Part shown: positions 36,015-45,722 of the stretch, piece by piece
Layout of the letters: every line of letters starts with the position of its first letter
Position numbering within the stretch: the stretch's first letter is position 1
Source of the DNA: Micromonospora sp. WMMD980
GTDB taxonomy: Bacteria; Actinomycetota; Actinomycetes; Mycobacteriales; Micromonosporaceae
Length of the DNA stretch: 64,000 bases
Assembly: GCF_029626035.1 (NCBI RefSeq)
Contig: NZ_JARUBE010000003.1
Span: 4,464,001 to 4,528,000 of the forward strand
Direction: 5' to 3'
Position numbers and translations under genes: made by a program
The notes under the pieces: generated by a model
Told to the model about the DNA's origin: nothing
What the model saw: only the letters and a program-made list of their open reading frames with translations
The model's database searches: none

Positions 36015-37654
36015 GAGTACACCTCCTCCTGCTTGCGGGTGCGCCGGAAGCTGATCGCCGACACCGTCGCCACGATCGCGAAGATGAAGATCGAGACGGT
36101 GGCGGCCAGGCCGAACTCGGCGCCCTGGGCGCCGAACGCCAGCCGGTAGGTGTAGGTGATCAGCAGGTCGGTGGCGCCGTTGCGCGGGTTGTCCGGCGCG
36201 AACGGCCCACCCTCGGTGGTGAACAGGATCGCGTTGACGTTGTTGAAGTTGTACGCGAACGACGCGATCAGCAGCGGCGAGAGCGCCACCAGCAGCAGCG
36301 GCAGGGTGACCGACTTGAACGACTGCCAGGGCGACGCCCCGTCGACCGAGGTGGCCTCGGTCAGCTCCCGGGGGATGGCCTGGAGCGCGCCGGTGGCCAC
36401 CAGGAACATGTACGGGTAGCCGAGCCAGAGCTGCACCAGCAGCACGGCGATCCGGGCCGACCAGGCCCCGCCGAACCAGTCGACGTTCAGCCCGAACAGG
36501 TTGTTGAGCAGGCCGAAGTCGGTGTTGAACATGTCCCGCCAGACCAGCAGCATCGCGAACGACGGCATGGCGTACGGCAGGATCAGCAGCACCCGGTAGA
36601 AGTTGGTGCCCCGCATCCGGGGCGAGTGCAGCGCGAGCGCGATGGCCATGCCGAGCAGGAAGGTGAACCCGGTCGAGCCGATCGCGAACGCGAAGTTCCA
36701 CGCCAGCGTGCCGAAGAACGGCTTGGCGATGTTCGGGTCGGTGAGCACCGCGCCGAAGTTCTTCAGCCCGACGTTGACCTTCCAGCCCTGGGTGAGCCGC
36801 TCCCCGTCGGCGGCGACGAAGGAGCCGACCTTCTCGTCGGCGGTCCAGGTCTTGCCGGTCTCGCTGTCCTTGACGCAGTCGCAGTCGGCGTCGTACGCCC
36901 GGGCTGCCTTGCCCTCGTAGGCCCGGGTGAGGCCGTTGGAGCGGATGGCGCCGTCGTCGGTGGGCACGATCAGCGCGGTGACGGCGTCGCTGCGGCTGCT
37001 GGCCTGCCCGATGTTCAGCACGGTGTAGCCGTCGGCGGCGGTGATCTTGCCACTGAGGCTGCTGACGGTGACGTCGGCGGCGTCGAGTGGGCGCAGCCCG
37101 CCCGCGTCCCCGGCGAAGACCTGCTTGGTCTTCGGGTCGCTGAGCAGGAAGGTCAGGTCGCCGGTCGCCGGGTCGCCCTTGGTGGCGATGGTGAGGGCGT
37201 ACTCGGTCGAGCCGGGCACCTGCTTCACCGAGGAGGTCTGGATGGCGACGACCGCGTCGTCCTTGCTGCCGCGGTGCCCGTCGCCGAAGTTCGTGAACGC
37301 GGTGCTCGCGGTGTAGAGCACCGGGAAGATCTGGAAGGCGATCAGGAAGAGCGTGCCGGGGACCAGGTATTTGGCCGGGATGTGCCGGCGGCCCAGGTAG
37401 AGGTAGAACAGGCCGGCGGTGGTGACCGCCAGGACGCCCAGTCCGAGCCAGTATCCGGCCTCGATGAGCGGGAACGCCGCCCAGAGCGCGATTCCGGCCA
37501 CCAGGCCGAGCAGGACCACCTTGACGACGAGACCGGTCGCGGTGATCGGCGCGTGGTTCCGCGCGTTGCGGGAGGAGCGCGGGAGCCCGGGCCGAGCGGG
37601 CTCCCGGCCCGGGGTCCGCGTGGCGGACCCCGGGCCGGACAGCGGCTCGCTCAT
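36011..37654 (-). CDS. malF: Maltodextrin ABC transporter permease MalF
   Basis: 547 residues. The N-terminal 40 residues are cytoplasmic, followed by three helices and a large extracytoplasmic loop (about residues 110-315) resembling the E. coli MalF P2 loop; it includes a DCDC pair. The core permease region follows: VGLKNFGAVLTDPNIAKPFFGTLAWN, FYRVLLILPYAMPSFAMLLVWRDMF, and the EAA motif IPRELTEATSVDGASPWQSFKSVTLPLL. ATG 37654 shares its A with the malE stop (TAATG). It forms the membrane channel with MalG. Confidence 0.94.
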   Translation of the reverse strand: MSEPLSGPGSATRTPGREPARPGLPRSSRNARNHAPITATGLVVKVVLLGLVAGIALWAAFPLIEAGYWLGLGVLAVTTAGLFYLYLGRRHIPAKYLVPGTLFLIAFQIFPVLYTASTAFTNFGDGHRGSKDDAVVAIQTSSVKQVPGSTEYALTIATKGDPATGDLTFLLSDPKTKQVFAGDAGGLRPLDAADVTVSSLSGKITAADGYTVLNIGQASSRSDAVTALIVPTDDGAIRSNGLTRAYEGKAARAYDADCDCVKDSETGKTWTADEKVGSFVAADGERLTQGWKVNVGLKNFGAVLTDPNIAKPFFGTLAWNFAFAIGSTGFTFLLGMAIALALHSPRMRGTNFYRVLLILPYAMPSFAMLLVWRDMFNTDFGLLNNLFGLNVDWFGGAWSARIAVLLVQLWLGYPYMFLVATGALQAIPRELTEATSVDGASPWQSFKSVTLPLLLVALSPLLIASFAYNFNNVNAILFTTEGGPFAPDNPRNGATDLLITYTYRLAFGAQGAEFGLAATVSIFIFAIVATVSAISFRRTRKQEEVYS

Positions 37655-38907
37655 TACTTGATCTGGCCCTGGATGGTCTTGCCAGCGGCCGTGATCGTCT
37701 TGGCCGGGTCGGCGCCGCCGATGACGGCGGCCTCGGCCTTGCCGAACGGGTCCCAGATCGCGGCCATGGCCGGGATCGCCGGGAGCACCTGGCCGTTCTT
37801 GCCGGCCTCGGAGAACTTGGCCAGGTCCGCGTCCTCGCCCTTGACCTGGTCGAAGGCGGCGGTCAGCGCCGGCGGGCGCGGCTCGGCCTGGTAGAGCGCG
37901 ACGGCCAGCTCGGGCTTGGTCACGTAGTTGGTGACGAACTCCTGGGCCAGGGCCTTGTTCTTGCCCTTGGCGGCGACGTAGAACGCCTGGACGCCCACGA
38001 ACGGCTGGGCCTCCTTGGCGCCGGCGAAGCCGGGGACCGGGGAGATGTCGTACTTGATGCCGGCCTTCTTGGCGTCGGCCACGGCCCACGGGCCGGAGAC
38101 CAGGAAGGCGCACTTCTTGCCGGTGAAGGTGGAGATCGAGTTCTCCGGGGTGATGGACCGCTTCAGCGCGCCCTCGCCCTTCTCACCGAGCTTCGCGATC
38201 TTCTGGAACGCGGCGATCGACTCCGGCTTGCCCACGCCCAGGTCCTTCGGGTCGTAGTCGCCGTTGGCGGCGGTGCCGAACAGGTAGCCGCCGGCCGAGG
38301 TGTACAGCGGGTAGATGTGGTACGCGTCGCCGTTCTGCCCGGACTGGAGGCAGAGGATCTCGCTGGCCTTCTTCTCCGCCTTGAGCTTCTTGCCGGCGGT
38401 GACCAGGTCCTCGATCGTCTTCGGCGCCTCGGGGGCCAGCTCGGTGTTGCGGATCAGCGCGACGTTCTCGGTGGCGTAGGGCACACCGTAGAGCTGACCG
38501 TTGAACGTGACGGCCTTGATCGCGGTCTCGTTGAAGCCGGCCTTCTGCTCGGCCGGCAGCTGGACCGGGTCGATGGCGCCGTTCTGGACCAGGTTGCCGA
38601 TCCAGTCGTGGGCGCCGACCACGACGTCCGGGCCGCTGCCCTGCTGGGAGGCGGTGACGAAGTTGGTCTGCAGGTCCTTGGAGACGGCCTGGACCTCGAC
38701 GGTCACGCCGTTCTCCTTGCCGAACTCCTCGGCGAAGGGCTTGAGGGCGGCGGTGCGCTTGTCGTCGGCCCAGATGACCAGCTTGCCACCGGTCGCCTTG
38801 CTGGCGGACTGCTCGGCGGCCGGCTTGTCGCTGCCGCTGTCACCACAGCCGGACGCGGCGAGCGCCAGGCCGAGGACGGCGACCACACCCGCGGTACGGA
38901 TGCGCAT
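37654..38907 (-). CDS. malE: Maltodextrin-binding lipoprotein MalE
   Basis: 417 residues. Signal peptide RTAGVVAVLGLALAASGC with lipobox; mature start CGDSGSDKPAAEQS. The MBP fold is shown by LVIWADDKRTAALKPFAEEFGKENGVTVEVQ, GPDVVVGAHDWIGNLVQNG, YGVPYATENVALIRNTEL, CAFLVSGPWAVADAKKAG and the C-terminal AAIWDPFGKAEAAV. ATG 38907 has AGGAG 5 bases upstream; longer forms are unsupported. First gene of malE-malF-malG, divergent from the LacI gene, with CTTGC/GCAAG repeats in the shared promoter. Confidence 0.95.
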   Translation of the reverse strand: MRIRTAGVVAVLGLALAASGCGDSGSDKPAAEQSASKATGGKLVIWADDKRTAALKPFAEEFGKENGVTVEVQAVSKDLQTNFVTASQQGSGPDVVVGAHDWIGNLVQNGAIDPVQLPAEQKAGFNETAIKAVTFNGQLYGVPYATENVALIRNTELAPEAPKTIEDLVTAGKKLKAEKKASEILCLQSGQNGDAYHIYPLYTSAGGYLFGTAANGDYDPKDLGVGKPESIAAFQKIAKLGEKGEGALKRSITPENSISTFTGKKCAFLVSGPWAVADAKKAGIKYDISPVPGFAGAKEAQPFVGVQAFYVAAKGKNKALAQEFVTNYVTKPELAVALYQAEPRPPALTAAFDQVKGEDADLAKFSEAGKNGQVLPAIPAMAAIWDPFGKAEAAVIGGADPAKTITAAGKTIQGQIK

Positions 38908-39030
38908 CGGTACTCCTGTCGTCATGGCGGTCCGCCGGGGGAAGGGCAACCGCCAGTGGAACCTCTGAAATTTCTTGCTGACCGGCGCGGGGGTACTGCG
39001 CCGCTGCTCTCGCATGTTGCGGGGACGTTA

Positions 39031-39076
39031 GCAAGAGGTTGCAGAGAATGGAAGGGCTTGCAGAAGTCTACGCAAG
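39031..39076. promoter_or_regulatory. CTTGC/GCAAG operator cluster upstream of malE and lacI
   Basis: GCAAG at 39031-39035 with TTGCA at 39039-39043, then CTTGCA at 39057-39062 with GCAAG at 39072-39076. Half-sites recur before the alpha-glucosidase gene (40339-40367). Probable binding sites of the adjacent LacI protein. Confidence 0.6.
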
Positions 39077-39103
39077 ACTTTGCCGTTGAGCTAAAGTGCC
39101 GCC

Positions 39104-40174
39104 ATGCGCGCTCGACTGTCCGACATCGCCCAACAGGCCGAAGTCAGCGAGGCCACGGTGTCGCGGGTGCTCAACGACCGCCCCGGAGTGGCCCCGGAGA
39201 CCCGGCAGGCCGTCCTCACCGCCCTCGACGTGCTCGGCTACGAGCGCCCGGCCCGGCTGCGCAAGCGCAGCGCGGGACTGGTCGGCCTGGTCGTGCCCGA
39301 GCTGGAGAACCCGATCTTCCCGGCGTTCGCCCAGGTCATCGAGTCGACGCTGGCGCAGAGCGGGTTCACCCCGGTGCTCTGCACGCAGACGCCGGGCGGG
39401 GTCACCGAGGACGAGTACGTGGAGATGCTGCTGGACCGCCAGGTCTCCGGCATCGTCTTCGTCTCCGGGCTGCACGCCGACACCGCCGCCAACCACGACC
39501 GCTACCGGGCGCTGATCGCCCGGCCACTGCCGATCGTCATGATCAACGGGTTCGCCCCGAACATCGCCGCGCCGTTCGTCTCCTGCGACGACCGGGCGGC
39601 GACCGAGCTGGCCGTCGCCCACCTGGTCGCACTCGGCCACCGCCGGATCGGCCTGATCACCGGCCCGGACCGGTTCGTGCCGGTGCAGCGCCGGGTGGCC
39701 GGCTTCCGGGCCGCCATGTCCCGGCTCGCCGGCGCCACCGAGACCGAGCTGGACGAGCTGGCCGAGCTGTCGTTGTTCGGCGTGGAGGGCGGCGAGGCGG
39801 CCGCCGGCCGGCTCATCGAGCGGGACGTCACGGGCATCGTCTGCGGTTCCGACCTGATGGCGCTCGGCGCGATCCGGGCCGCCCGGCAGCGCGGCCGGTC
39901 CGTGTCCGGCGAGCTGTCCGTGGTCGGTTACGACGACTCGCCGCTGATGGCCTTCACCGACCCGCCGCTGACCACCATGCGCCAGCCGGTGACCGCGATG
40001 GCGGTCGCCGCGGTGCGGGCCCTGGTCGACGAGATCAACGGCCACGCCGCCCCGCACTCGGAATACCTCTTCCGCCCCGAACTGGTGGTCCGCGGCTCCA
40101 CCGCCGTCGCCCGCCCCGCCCCCTCGGTCAAGCGCCAGCGCCCCACCCCCGCCTCCCTCGCCGTCCCCGCCTGA
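39104..40174 (+). CDS. LacI-family regulator of the maltodextrin genes
   Basis: 356 residues. HTH: LSDIAQQAEVSEATVSRVLNDRPGV at 5-29, with the hinge RPARLRKRSAGLVGLV. The periplasmic-binding-like effector domain includes LGHRRIGLITGPD, VTGIVCGSDLMALGAIRAARQRGRSVSGELSVVGYDDSPLM and FRPELVVRGST. ATG 39104 begins at the family start. It is divergent from malE and followed by the alpha-glucosidase gene, so it resembles MalR-type regulators that sense maltose/maltodextrin. The cis pattern CTTGC/GCAAG around both target genes supports this. Confidence 0.93.
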   Translation: MRARLSDIAQQAEVSEATVSRVLNDRPGVAPETRQAVLTALDVLGYERPARLRKRSAGLVGLVVPELENPIFPAFAQVIESTLAQSGFTPVLCTQTPGGVTEDEYVEMLLDRQVSGIVFVSGLHADTAANHDRYRALIARPLPIVMINGFAPNIAAPFVSCDDRAATELAVAHLVALGHRRIGLITGPDRFVPVQRRVAGFRAAMSRLAGATETELDELAELSLFGVEGGEAAAGRLIERDVTGIVCGSDLMALGAIRAARQRGRSVSGELSVVGYDDSPLMAFTDPPLTTMRQPVTAMAVAAVRALVDEINGHAAPHSEYLFRPELVVRGSTAVARPAPSVKRQRPTPASLAVPA

Positions 40175-40338
40175 CCCCCGGCGATCTTGCGCTTTCCGCC
40201 CCGGCAAACGGGGTGAATCGCCCGCGACAAGGGCCACAGGTGCAAGATCGCGGGAAGGCGGCGCGCGGGGGGTGTCTCGGGATGCGGGACGGCGGGGCGT
40301 GCGCGATCGGGCTGGTCGGCGCGTGATCGCGGTCATTT

Positions 40339-40367
40339 CTTGCGCAAGTAATGCTTGACTCTTGCAG
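40339..40367. promoter_or_regulatory. CTTGC/GCAAG operator upstream of the alpha-glucosidase gene
   Basis: A perfect 10-bp palindrome CTTGCGCAAG (40339-40348), with further GCTTG and CTTGCAG to 40367. The half-site is shared with the malE-lacI region, pointing to one regulon. Confidence 0.65.
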
Positions 40368-40426
40368 AGCCCGCGCGGCATTCTGCTCAGACACCCTGCG
40401 CCGCCACAGAACGGGAATCGACACCG

Positions 40427-42061
40427 ATGACCTCCGCCCCCACCCCCGCGCCGCTGACCACCGACGACGACTGGTGGCGCTCCGCGGTCGTCTACCAGGT
40501 CTACGTCCGCAGCTTCGCCGACGCGAACTCCGACGGCGTCGGTGACCTCCAGGGCATCCGCGGACGCCTGCCCTACCTGCGCGACCTGGGCGTGGACGCG
40601 CTCTGGCTGACCCCCTTCTACACCTCGCCGCAGGTCGACGCCGGCTACGACGTGGCCGACTACCGCGACGTGGACCCGCTCTTCGGCGACCTGACCGACT
40701 TCGACGAGATGATCACCGATGCGCACGCCCTGGGCCTGCGGATCATCGTCGACCTGGTGCCCAACCACACCTCCAGCGCGCACCAGTGGTTCACCGCGGC
40801 GCTCGCCGCCGGCCCGGGCTCGCCGGAACGCGAGCGCTACCTGTTCGCCGACGGCAAGGGCGAGCAGGGCGAGCTGCCCCCCAACGACTGGGAGAGCATC
40901 TTCGGCGGCCCCGCCTGGACCCGGGTCGTCGACGGCCAGTGGTACCTGCACCTGTTCGACCCGGCCCAGCCCGACCTGGACTGGCGCCACCCCGAGGTGC
41001 GCGCCGAGTTCGAGGACGTCCTGCGGTTCTGGCTGGACCGTGGGGTGGACGGTTTCCGGATCGACGTGGCACACGGGATGATCAAGGCCGAGGGGCTGCC
41101 CGACGTCGGCTTCAACTCGATGACCACCGGGCAACGCCAGTCGGAGCTGCTCGGCAAGGGCCGGCTGCCCTACTTCGACCAGGACGAGGTGCACGACATC
41201 TACCGCGCCTGGCGGCCGATCCTGGACAGCTACCCCGGCGGTCGAATGGCGGTCGCCGAGGCCTGGGCCGAGACCCCGCAGCGGCTGGCCCGCTACATCG
41301 GCCCGGACGAGCTGCACCAGGCGTTCAGCTTCGACTTCCTCGACGCCACCTGGTCGGCCGACTCGTTCCGCAAGGTCATCGACACCGCGCTCGCCGAGTC
41401 GACGATCGTCGGCGCGCCGACCACCTGGGTGCTCTCCAACCACGACCGGCAGCGCCACGTCACCCGCTACGGCGACGGCGAGGTCGGCCTGCGCCGCGCC
41501 CGGGCCGCCGCGCTACTGATGTTCGCGCTGCCCGGCTGCGCCTACGTCTACCAGGGCGAGGAGCTGGGCCTGCCGGAGGTGCTGGACCTCCCCGACGAGC
41601 TACGCCAGGACCCGGCGTTCAAGCGCACCGGCGAGAGCCGCGACGGCTGCCGGGTGCCGATCCCGTGGAGCGGCGAGCTGGCCCCGTACGGCTTCGGGCC
41701 GGACGGCAGCGAGCTGAGCTGGCTGCCCGCGCCCGCGACCTGGCGGGCCCTCTCGGTGGCCGCCCAGACCGGCGCGCCCGGCTCGACGCTGGAGCTCTAC
41801 CGCGCCGCGCTGCGGATCCGCGGCGAGCACCCGGCGTTGGCCGGCCTCGCCGGCATCACCTGGCTGGAGACCGAGCCCGGCGTGCTGGCGTTCCGCCGCG
41901 CCGCCGGCGACACCGAGCTGACCTGCGTGGTCAACCTCAGCGGCGCCGACGTGGCGGTGGCCGGCCACGGCCGGCCGCTCGTCGCCAGCGCCGACCTCAC
42001 CGAGCGGGGCGAGGGACACGTCCTGCCGGTGGACGCAGCCGCGTGGTTCGAACGGCGCTGA
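40427..42061 (+). CDS. GH13 alpha-glucosidase (oligo-1,4/1,6-glucosidase type)
   Basis: 544 residues, cytoplasmic. It begins DDDWWRSAVVYQVYVRSFADANSDGVGDLQGI, typical of AglA enzymes. Catalytic regions: DLVPNHTSSAH; GVDGFRIDVAHGM with the nucleophile Asp; MAVAEAWAE with the acid/base Glu; and WVLSNHDRQRH with the third Asp. It releases glucose from maltose and short maltodextrins imported by the MalEFG system. ATG 40427 is chosen; an in-frame upstream ATG at 40355 would run through the operator region. Located downstream of the LacI gene with its own operator-bearing promoter. Confidence 0.93.
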   Translation: MTSAPTPAPLTTDDDWWRSAVVYQVYVRSFADANSDGVGDLQGIRGRLPYLRDLGVDALWLTPFYTSPQVDAGYDVADYRDVDPLFGDLTDFDEMITDAHALGLRIIVDLVPNHTSSAHQWFTAALAAGPGSPERERYLFADGKGEQGELPPNDWESIFGGPAWTRVVDGQWYLHLFDPAQPDLDWRHPEVRAEFEDVLRFWLDRGVDGFRIDVAHGMIKAEGLPDVGFNSMTTGQRQSELLGKGRLPYFDQDEVHDIYRAWRPILDSYPGGRMAVAEAWAETPQRLARYIGPDELHQAFSFDFLDATWSADSFRKVIDTALAESTIVGAPTTWVLSNHDRQRHVTRYGDGEVGLRRARAAALLMFALPGCAYVYQGEELGLPEVLDLPDELRQDPAFKRTGESRDGCRVPIPWSGELAPYGFGPDGSELSWLPAPATWRALSVAAQTGAPGSTLELYRAALRIRGEHPALAGLAGITWLETEPGVLAFRRAAGDTELTCVVNLSGADVAVAGHGRPLVASADLTERGEGHVLPVDAAAWFERR

Positions 42062-42154
42062 GCCGGGTAACCCGCGAACGACCTGGTCGTCCGTTGTGCT
42101 CCGCGCCGACGGGCGGCTGGGCTGCCGACCCCTTGTGGTGGGGGGTGAGGTGGT

Positions 42155-42188
42155 ACCGGCCCCCGGGAGTCCGCTCCCGGGGGCCGGT
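42155..42188. terminator. Bidirectional terminator hairpin
   Basis: Perfect 15-bp arms ACCGGCCCCCGGGAG and CTCCCGGGGGCCGGT with a 4-base loop, between the convergent alpha-glucosidase and the hypothetical gene. Confidence 0.85.
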
Positions 42189-42193
42189 GTCCA

Positions 42194-42643
42194 TCACGGT
42201 CGCGCCGGCGCTCCACCGCCCTTGGCGGTGAGCAGCGCGGCGATCCGGGCGAAACCGGCCCGCACCTCGTCGGTGTCCGGCGGGTTCGCCGGTTGCGGCT
42301 CCGGCCGACGCTCGGCGGCCAACTCCAGTTCGTCGTCGATGACGTCCTCGAAATCGCCGTAGAGGTCCGCCTGGTCGATCTCGGCGGCCTCGTCCGCGGC
42401 GGCGATCTGCGCGGCGGCGATCTCGCCGCGGATCTCCTCCGGGGTGAGCGCCGGCAGCATCGGCTCCACGACCGCCATCAGCTGCTCCTCGGCGACCACC
42501 GCCTCGGCCAGCGCCAACGCGTGCGGTCGCTCGTACGGGCCGCAGACCACCGGCTCCCACTCGTCCTCCGCGGCGAGCGGGCCGAACGTGATGATCCACG
42601 GCAGGCCCAGCATCGGCGAGTCGTCCGGCAGGTCCAGTGTCAC
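42194..42643 (-). CDS. Hypothetical acidic protein
   Basis: 149 residues, unrecognised. The N-terminal part TLDLPDDSPMLGLPWIITFGPLAAEDEWEPVVCGPYERPHALALAEAVV looks like a small alpha/beta domain. The rest is an acidic helical segment (LTPEEIRGEIAAAQIAAADEAAEIDQADLYGDF) with Pro-rich linker and ARIAALLTAKG at the end. GTG 42643 is taken because GGTGGG precedes it; GTG 42655 is an alternative. Reading frame, codon bias and position behind a terminator support a real gene. Confidence 0.6.
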   Translation of the reverse strand: MTLDLPDDSPMLGLPWIITFGPLAAEDEWEPVVCGPYERPHALALAEAVVAEEQLMAVVEPMLPALTPEEIRGEIAAAQIAAADEAAEIDQADLYGDFEDVIDDELELAAERRPEPQPANPPDTDEVRAGFARIAALLTAKGGGAPARP

Positions 42644-42707
42644 GAGTGCGCCCACCGGCCCATCATTGTCGCTGCGCGCCCGCGTGGGGACGCCAATCCC
42701 CCGACTC

Positions 42708-43103
42708 TCACCGCTCAGGCGACCGCTCTCCACCGCGCGTACCGGCGTCCAGCGCCGCACGGACCAGGGCGAGCGCCCGCTCCGGCGGGACACCGAGGCG
42801 ACGCGCCTCGGCCGCGTACCCGGCGGCGACCCGGTGCAGCCGGTCGATGGCGTCGTCGCGGCCGGGGGCCACCACCGTGCCGTGCCGGCCCCTCGTCTCC
42901 ACCAGGCCGGCGGACTCCAACTCGCGGTAGGCCCGGGCCACCGTGTTCACCGCCAGCCCCAGGTCGGCGGAGAGCTGCCGGACCGCGGGCAGCCGGGTGC
43001 CCACCGCCAGCCGGCCGTCGCCGATGGCGCTCGCGAGCTGCGCGCGCACCTGCTCGTACGGGGGCACCGCCGACCCGGCGTCGACCCGGACCCACGGGCT
43101 CAT
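42708..43103 (-). CDS. GntR-family regulator, short YtrA/YhcF type
   Basis: 131 residues. WVRVDAGSAVPPYEQVRAQLASAIGDGRLAVGTRLPAVRQLSADLGLAVNTVARAYRELESAGLVETR contains the GntR winged helix in full; only a short helical tail follows, as in YtrA-type regulators. ATG 43103 overlaps the YihY gene stop as ATGA, so the two genes are co-translated. Such short GntR proteins often control transporter or membrane genes; here the co-transcribed YihY protein is the obvious candidate partner. Confidence 0.92.
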   Translation of the reverse strand: MSPWVRVDAGSAVPPYEQVRAQLASAIGDGRLAVGTRLPAVRQLSADLGLAVNTVARAYRELESAGLVETRGRHGTVVAPGRDDAIDRLHRVAAGYAAEARRLGVPPERALALVRAALDAGTRGGERSPER

Positions 43104-44047
43104 CCCCCGCCCCCGGGGGTGCCCGGATCGGTCTCCTCGTCGAGCACGTCCGCCTCCACGTCCACCTCCCGTGCCCCCGCCCCACCCTCGGCGAGATCGA
43201 CCACCCGGCCGTACCGGCTGGTCGCGGCGAGCGCGGCGCCGAAGAGCACCAACTGGTTGAGCAGGTAGAGGTAGAGCAGCAGGCCCACCGCGGTCGCCAC
43301 CACCGTGTAGGCCGGGTTCCGCTCGGTGCGCACCACGTAGTAACGCCCCACGGTGTTGAGCAGCGTGATCCCGATGGCGACGGTCAGCACCGCCGGGCGC
43401 AGCCGCCGCCGGCTCATCCGCAGCCGCGGCACGGCCAGCAGCAGCGCGGCGGCCAGCACGGCGTTGACCAGCACGCTGAGCACCGCGCTGACCGTGGTCA
43501 GGCCGACCGAACCGGTGCTGCGCAGCAGGAACCGCAGCAGCGACTCCAACGCGTCGACGGCGGCGACCGAGACGAAGAGCAGCACGAAGACCGCGACCAG
43601 CACGCCGAGGTCGACCAGGCGGCGCACGACCAGGTTGCCGGGCTGCTGGTTGAAGCCGTACATCAGCCGCTGCGAGGAGCGGATCGCCTCCACCCACCCG
43701 ATCCCGGTGAAGACCAGGATGATCAGACCGACCACGCCGACGGTGCTGCTGCTCTCGGCGATCTGCGCCGGGTCGAGGAAGGGCAGGTTCTCCCGCAGGA
43801 ATTCGGCCGCCGCGCGGCTGACGTCCTCGTTGTCCCGCAGCACCGCGCCGAAGATCCAGTATGCGACCAGCGCGAGCGCGAACACGGCGAAGAAGCCGTA
43901 GTAGGCGATGGCGGCGGCGAGCCGACCGGCGAGCAGGTCGGCGTAGAGCGTCCCGGCCTGCCACAGGTGGTCGAAGATCGGCGAGCGACCGCGGGCCGCG
44001 TCGATCCGGCGCCCGAGGGCCGCCTCGACCCGGCCGAAGACGTTCAC
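43100..44047 (-). CDS. YihY/virulence factor BrkB family membrane protein
   Basis: 315 residues with about six membrane helices. It begins NVFGRVEAALGRRIDAARGRSPIFDHLWQAGTLYADLLAGRLAAAIAYYGFFAVFALALVAYWIF, the YihY N-terminal pattern. GRYYVVRTERNPAYTVVATAVGLLLYLYLLNQLVLFGAAL is the conserved C-terminal helix pair. The last 45 residues are an acidic cytosolic tail. GTG 44047 is the start giving the family N-terminus. The function of YihY proteins is not established; transport or envelope roles have been suggested. Confidence 0.88.
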   Translation of the reverse strand: MNVFGRVEAALGRRIDAARGRSPIFDHLWQAGTLYADLLAGRLAAAIAYYGFFAVFALALVAYWIFGAVLRDNEDVSRAAAEFLRENLPFLDPAQIAESSSTVGVVGLIILVFTGIGWVEAIRSSQRLMYGFNQQPGNLVVRRLVDLGVLVAVFVLLFVSVAAVDALESLLRFLLRSTGSVGLTTVSAVLSVLVNAVLAAALLLAVPRLRMSRRRLRPAVLTVAIGITLLNTVGRYYVVRTERNPAYTVVATAVGLLLYLYLLNQLVLFGAALAATSRYGRVVDLAEGGAGAREVDVEADVLDEETDPGTPGGGG

Positions 44048-44103
44048 CCCGCCATCCTCGCCGATCGCCGCCCCCGGCGGAGGGGGCCCGGCCGGCCGGG
44101 TGC

Positions 44104-44649
44104 TCAGCGCCGGCCGCCGAGCCGGAAGTCGCGGCGAGGCTGCCACCGGGCCGCCCCGCTGTGCGAGAAGAGCGTGAACGCCTCCACCTCGAACAGCGCG
44201 GAGAAGTCGGCGAGGTCCTCGTACGCCTTGTCGAGCACCTCGGGCGGTACGTCCTGGGCCACCGTCACGTGCGGGTGGTAGGGAAAGCGCGCCTCGCGGC
44301 GCAGCTCGGGGGCCGAGTTGATGGCGGAGGCCAGCAGCTCGCACTCGCTGATCCCGGCCGCCACCGTCACGAAGACCACCTGGGTGACCGGGCGGAACGT
44401 GCCGGTGCCCCGTAGGTGCAGGGTGAACGGCAGGTGCGCGGCGGCCACCCCGGTCAGGTGCTCCTCGACGGCGGGCAGCGCGTGGACCGGGATCTCGGTG
44501 GGCCCGAGCAGGGTGACGTGGGCCGGCACGGCCTGCGGGTCACCGGCGGAGACCCGCCGGCGGGTGAGCATCCCGCCCCACGGCTCGGGGATGTCCACCG
44601 CGATCCCGATCTGGATCGTGTCCCCGCCGGCCGTCACGTTGTCCGACAT
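44104..44649 (-). CDS. 2'-5' RNA ligase-family (2H phosphoesterase) protein
   Basis: 181 residues. Two HxT motifs define the 2H active site: AHVTLLGP near 44-51 and YHPHVTVAQD near 123-132. QIGIAVDIPEPWG at the N-terminus matches ligT-like proteins. Probable cyclic phosphodiesterase or 2'-5' RNA ligase activity; the substrate is unknown. It lies 14 bases downstream of trpS on the same strand and is probably co-transcribed with it. Confidence 0.85.
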   Translation of the reverse strand: MSDNVTAGGDTIQIGIAVDIPEPWGGMLTRRRVSAGDPQAVPAHVTLLGPTEIPVHALPAVEEHLTGVAAAHLPFTLHLRGTGTFRPVTQVVFVTVAAGISECELLASAINSAPELRREARFPYHPHVTVAQDVPPEVLDKAYEDLADFSALFEVEAFTLFSHSGAARWQPRRDFRLGGRR

Positions 44650-44663
44650 CTCTGCGCCGGCCG

Positions 44664-45722
<1,059 letters not shown>

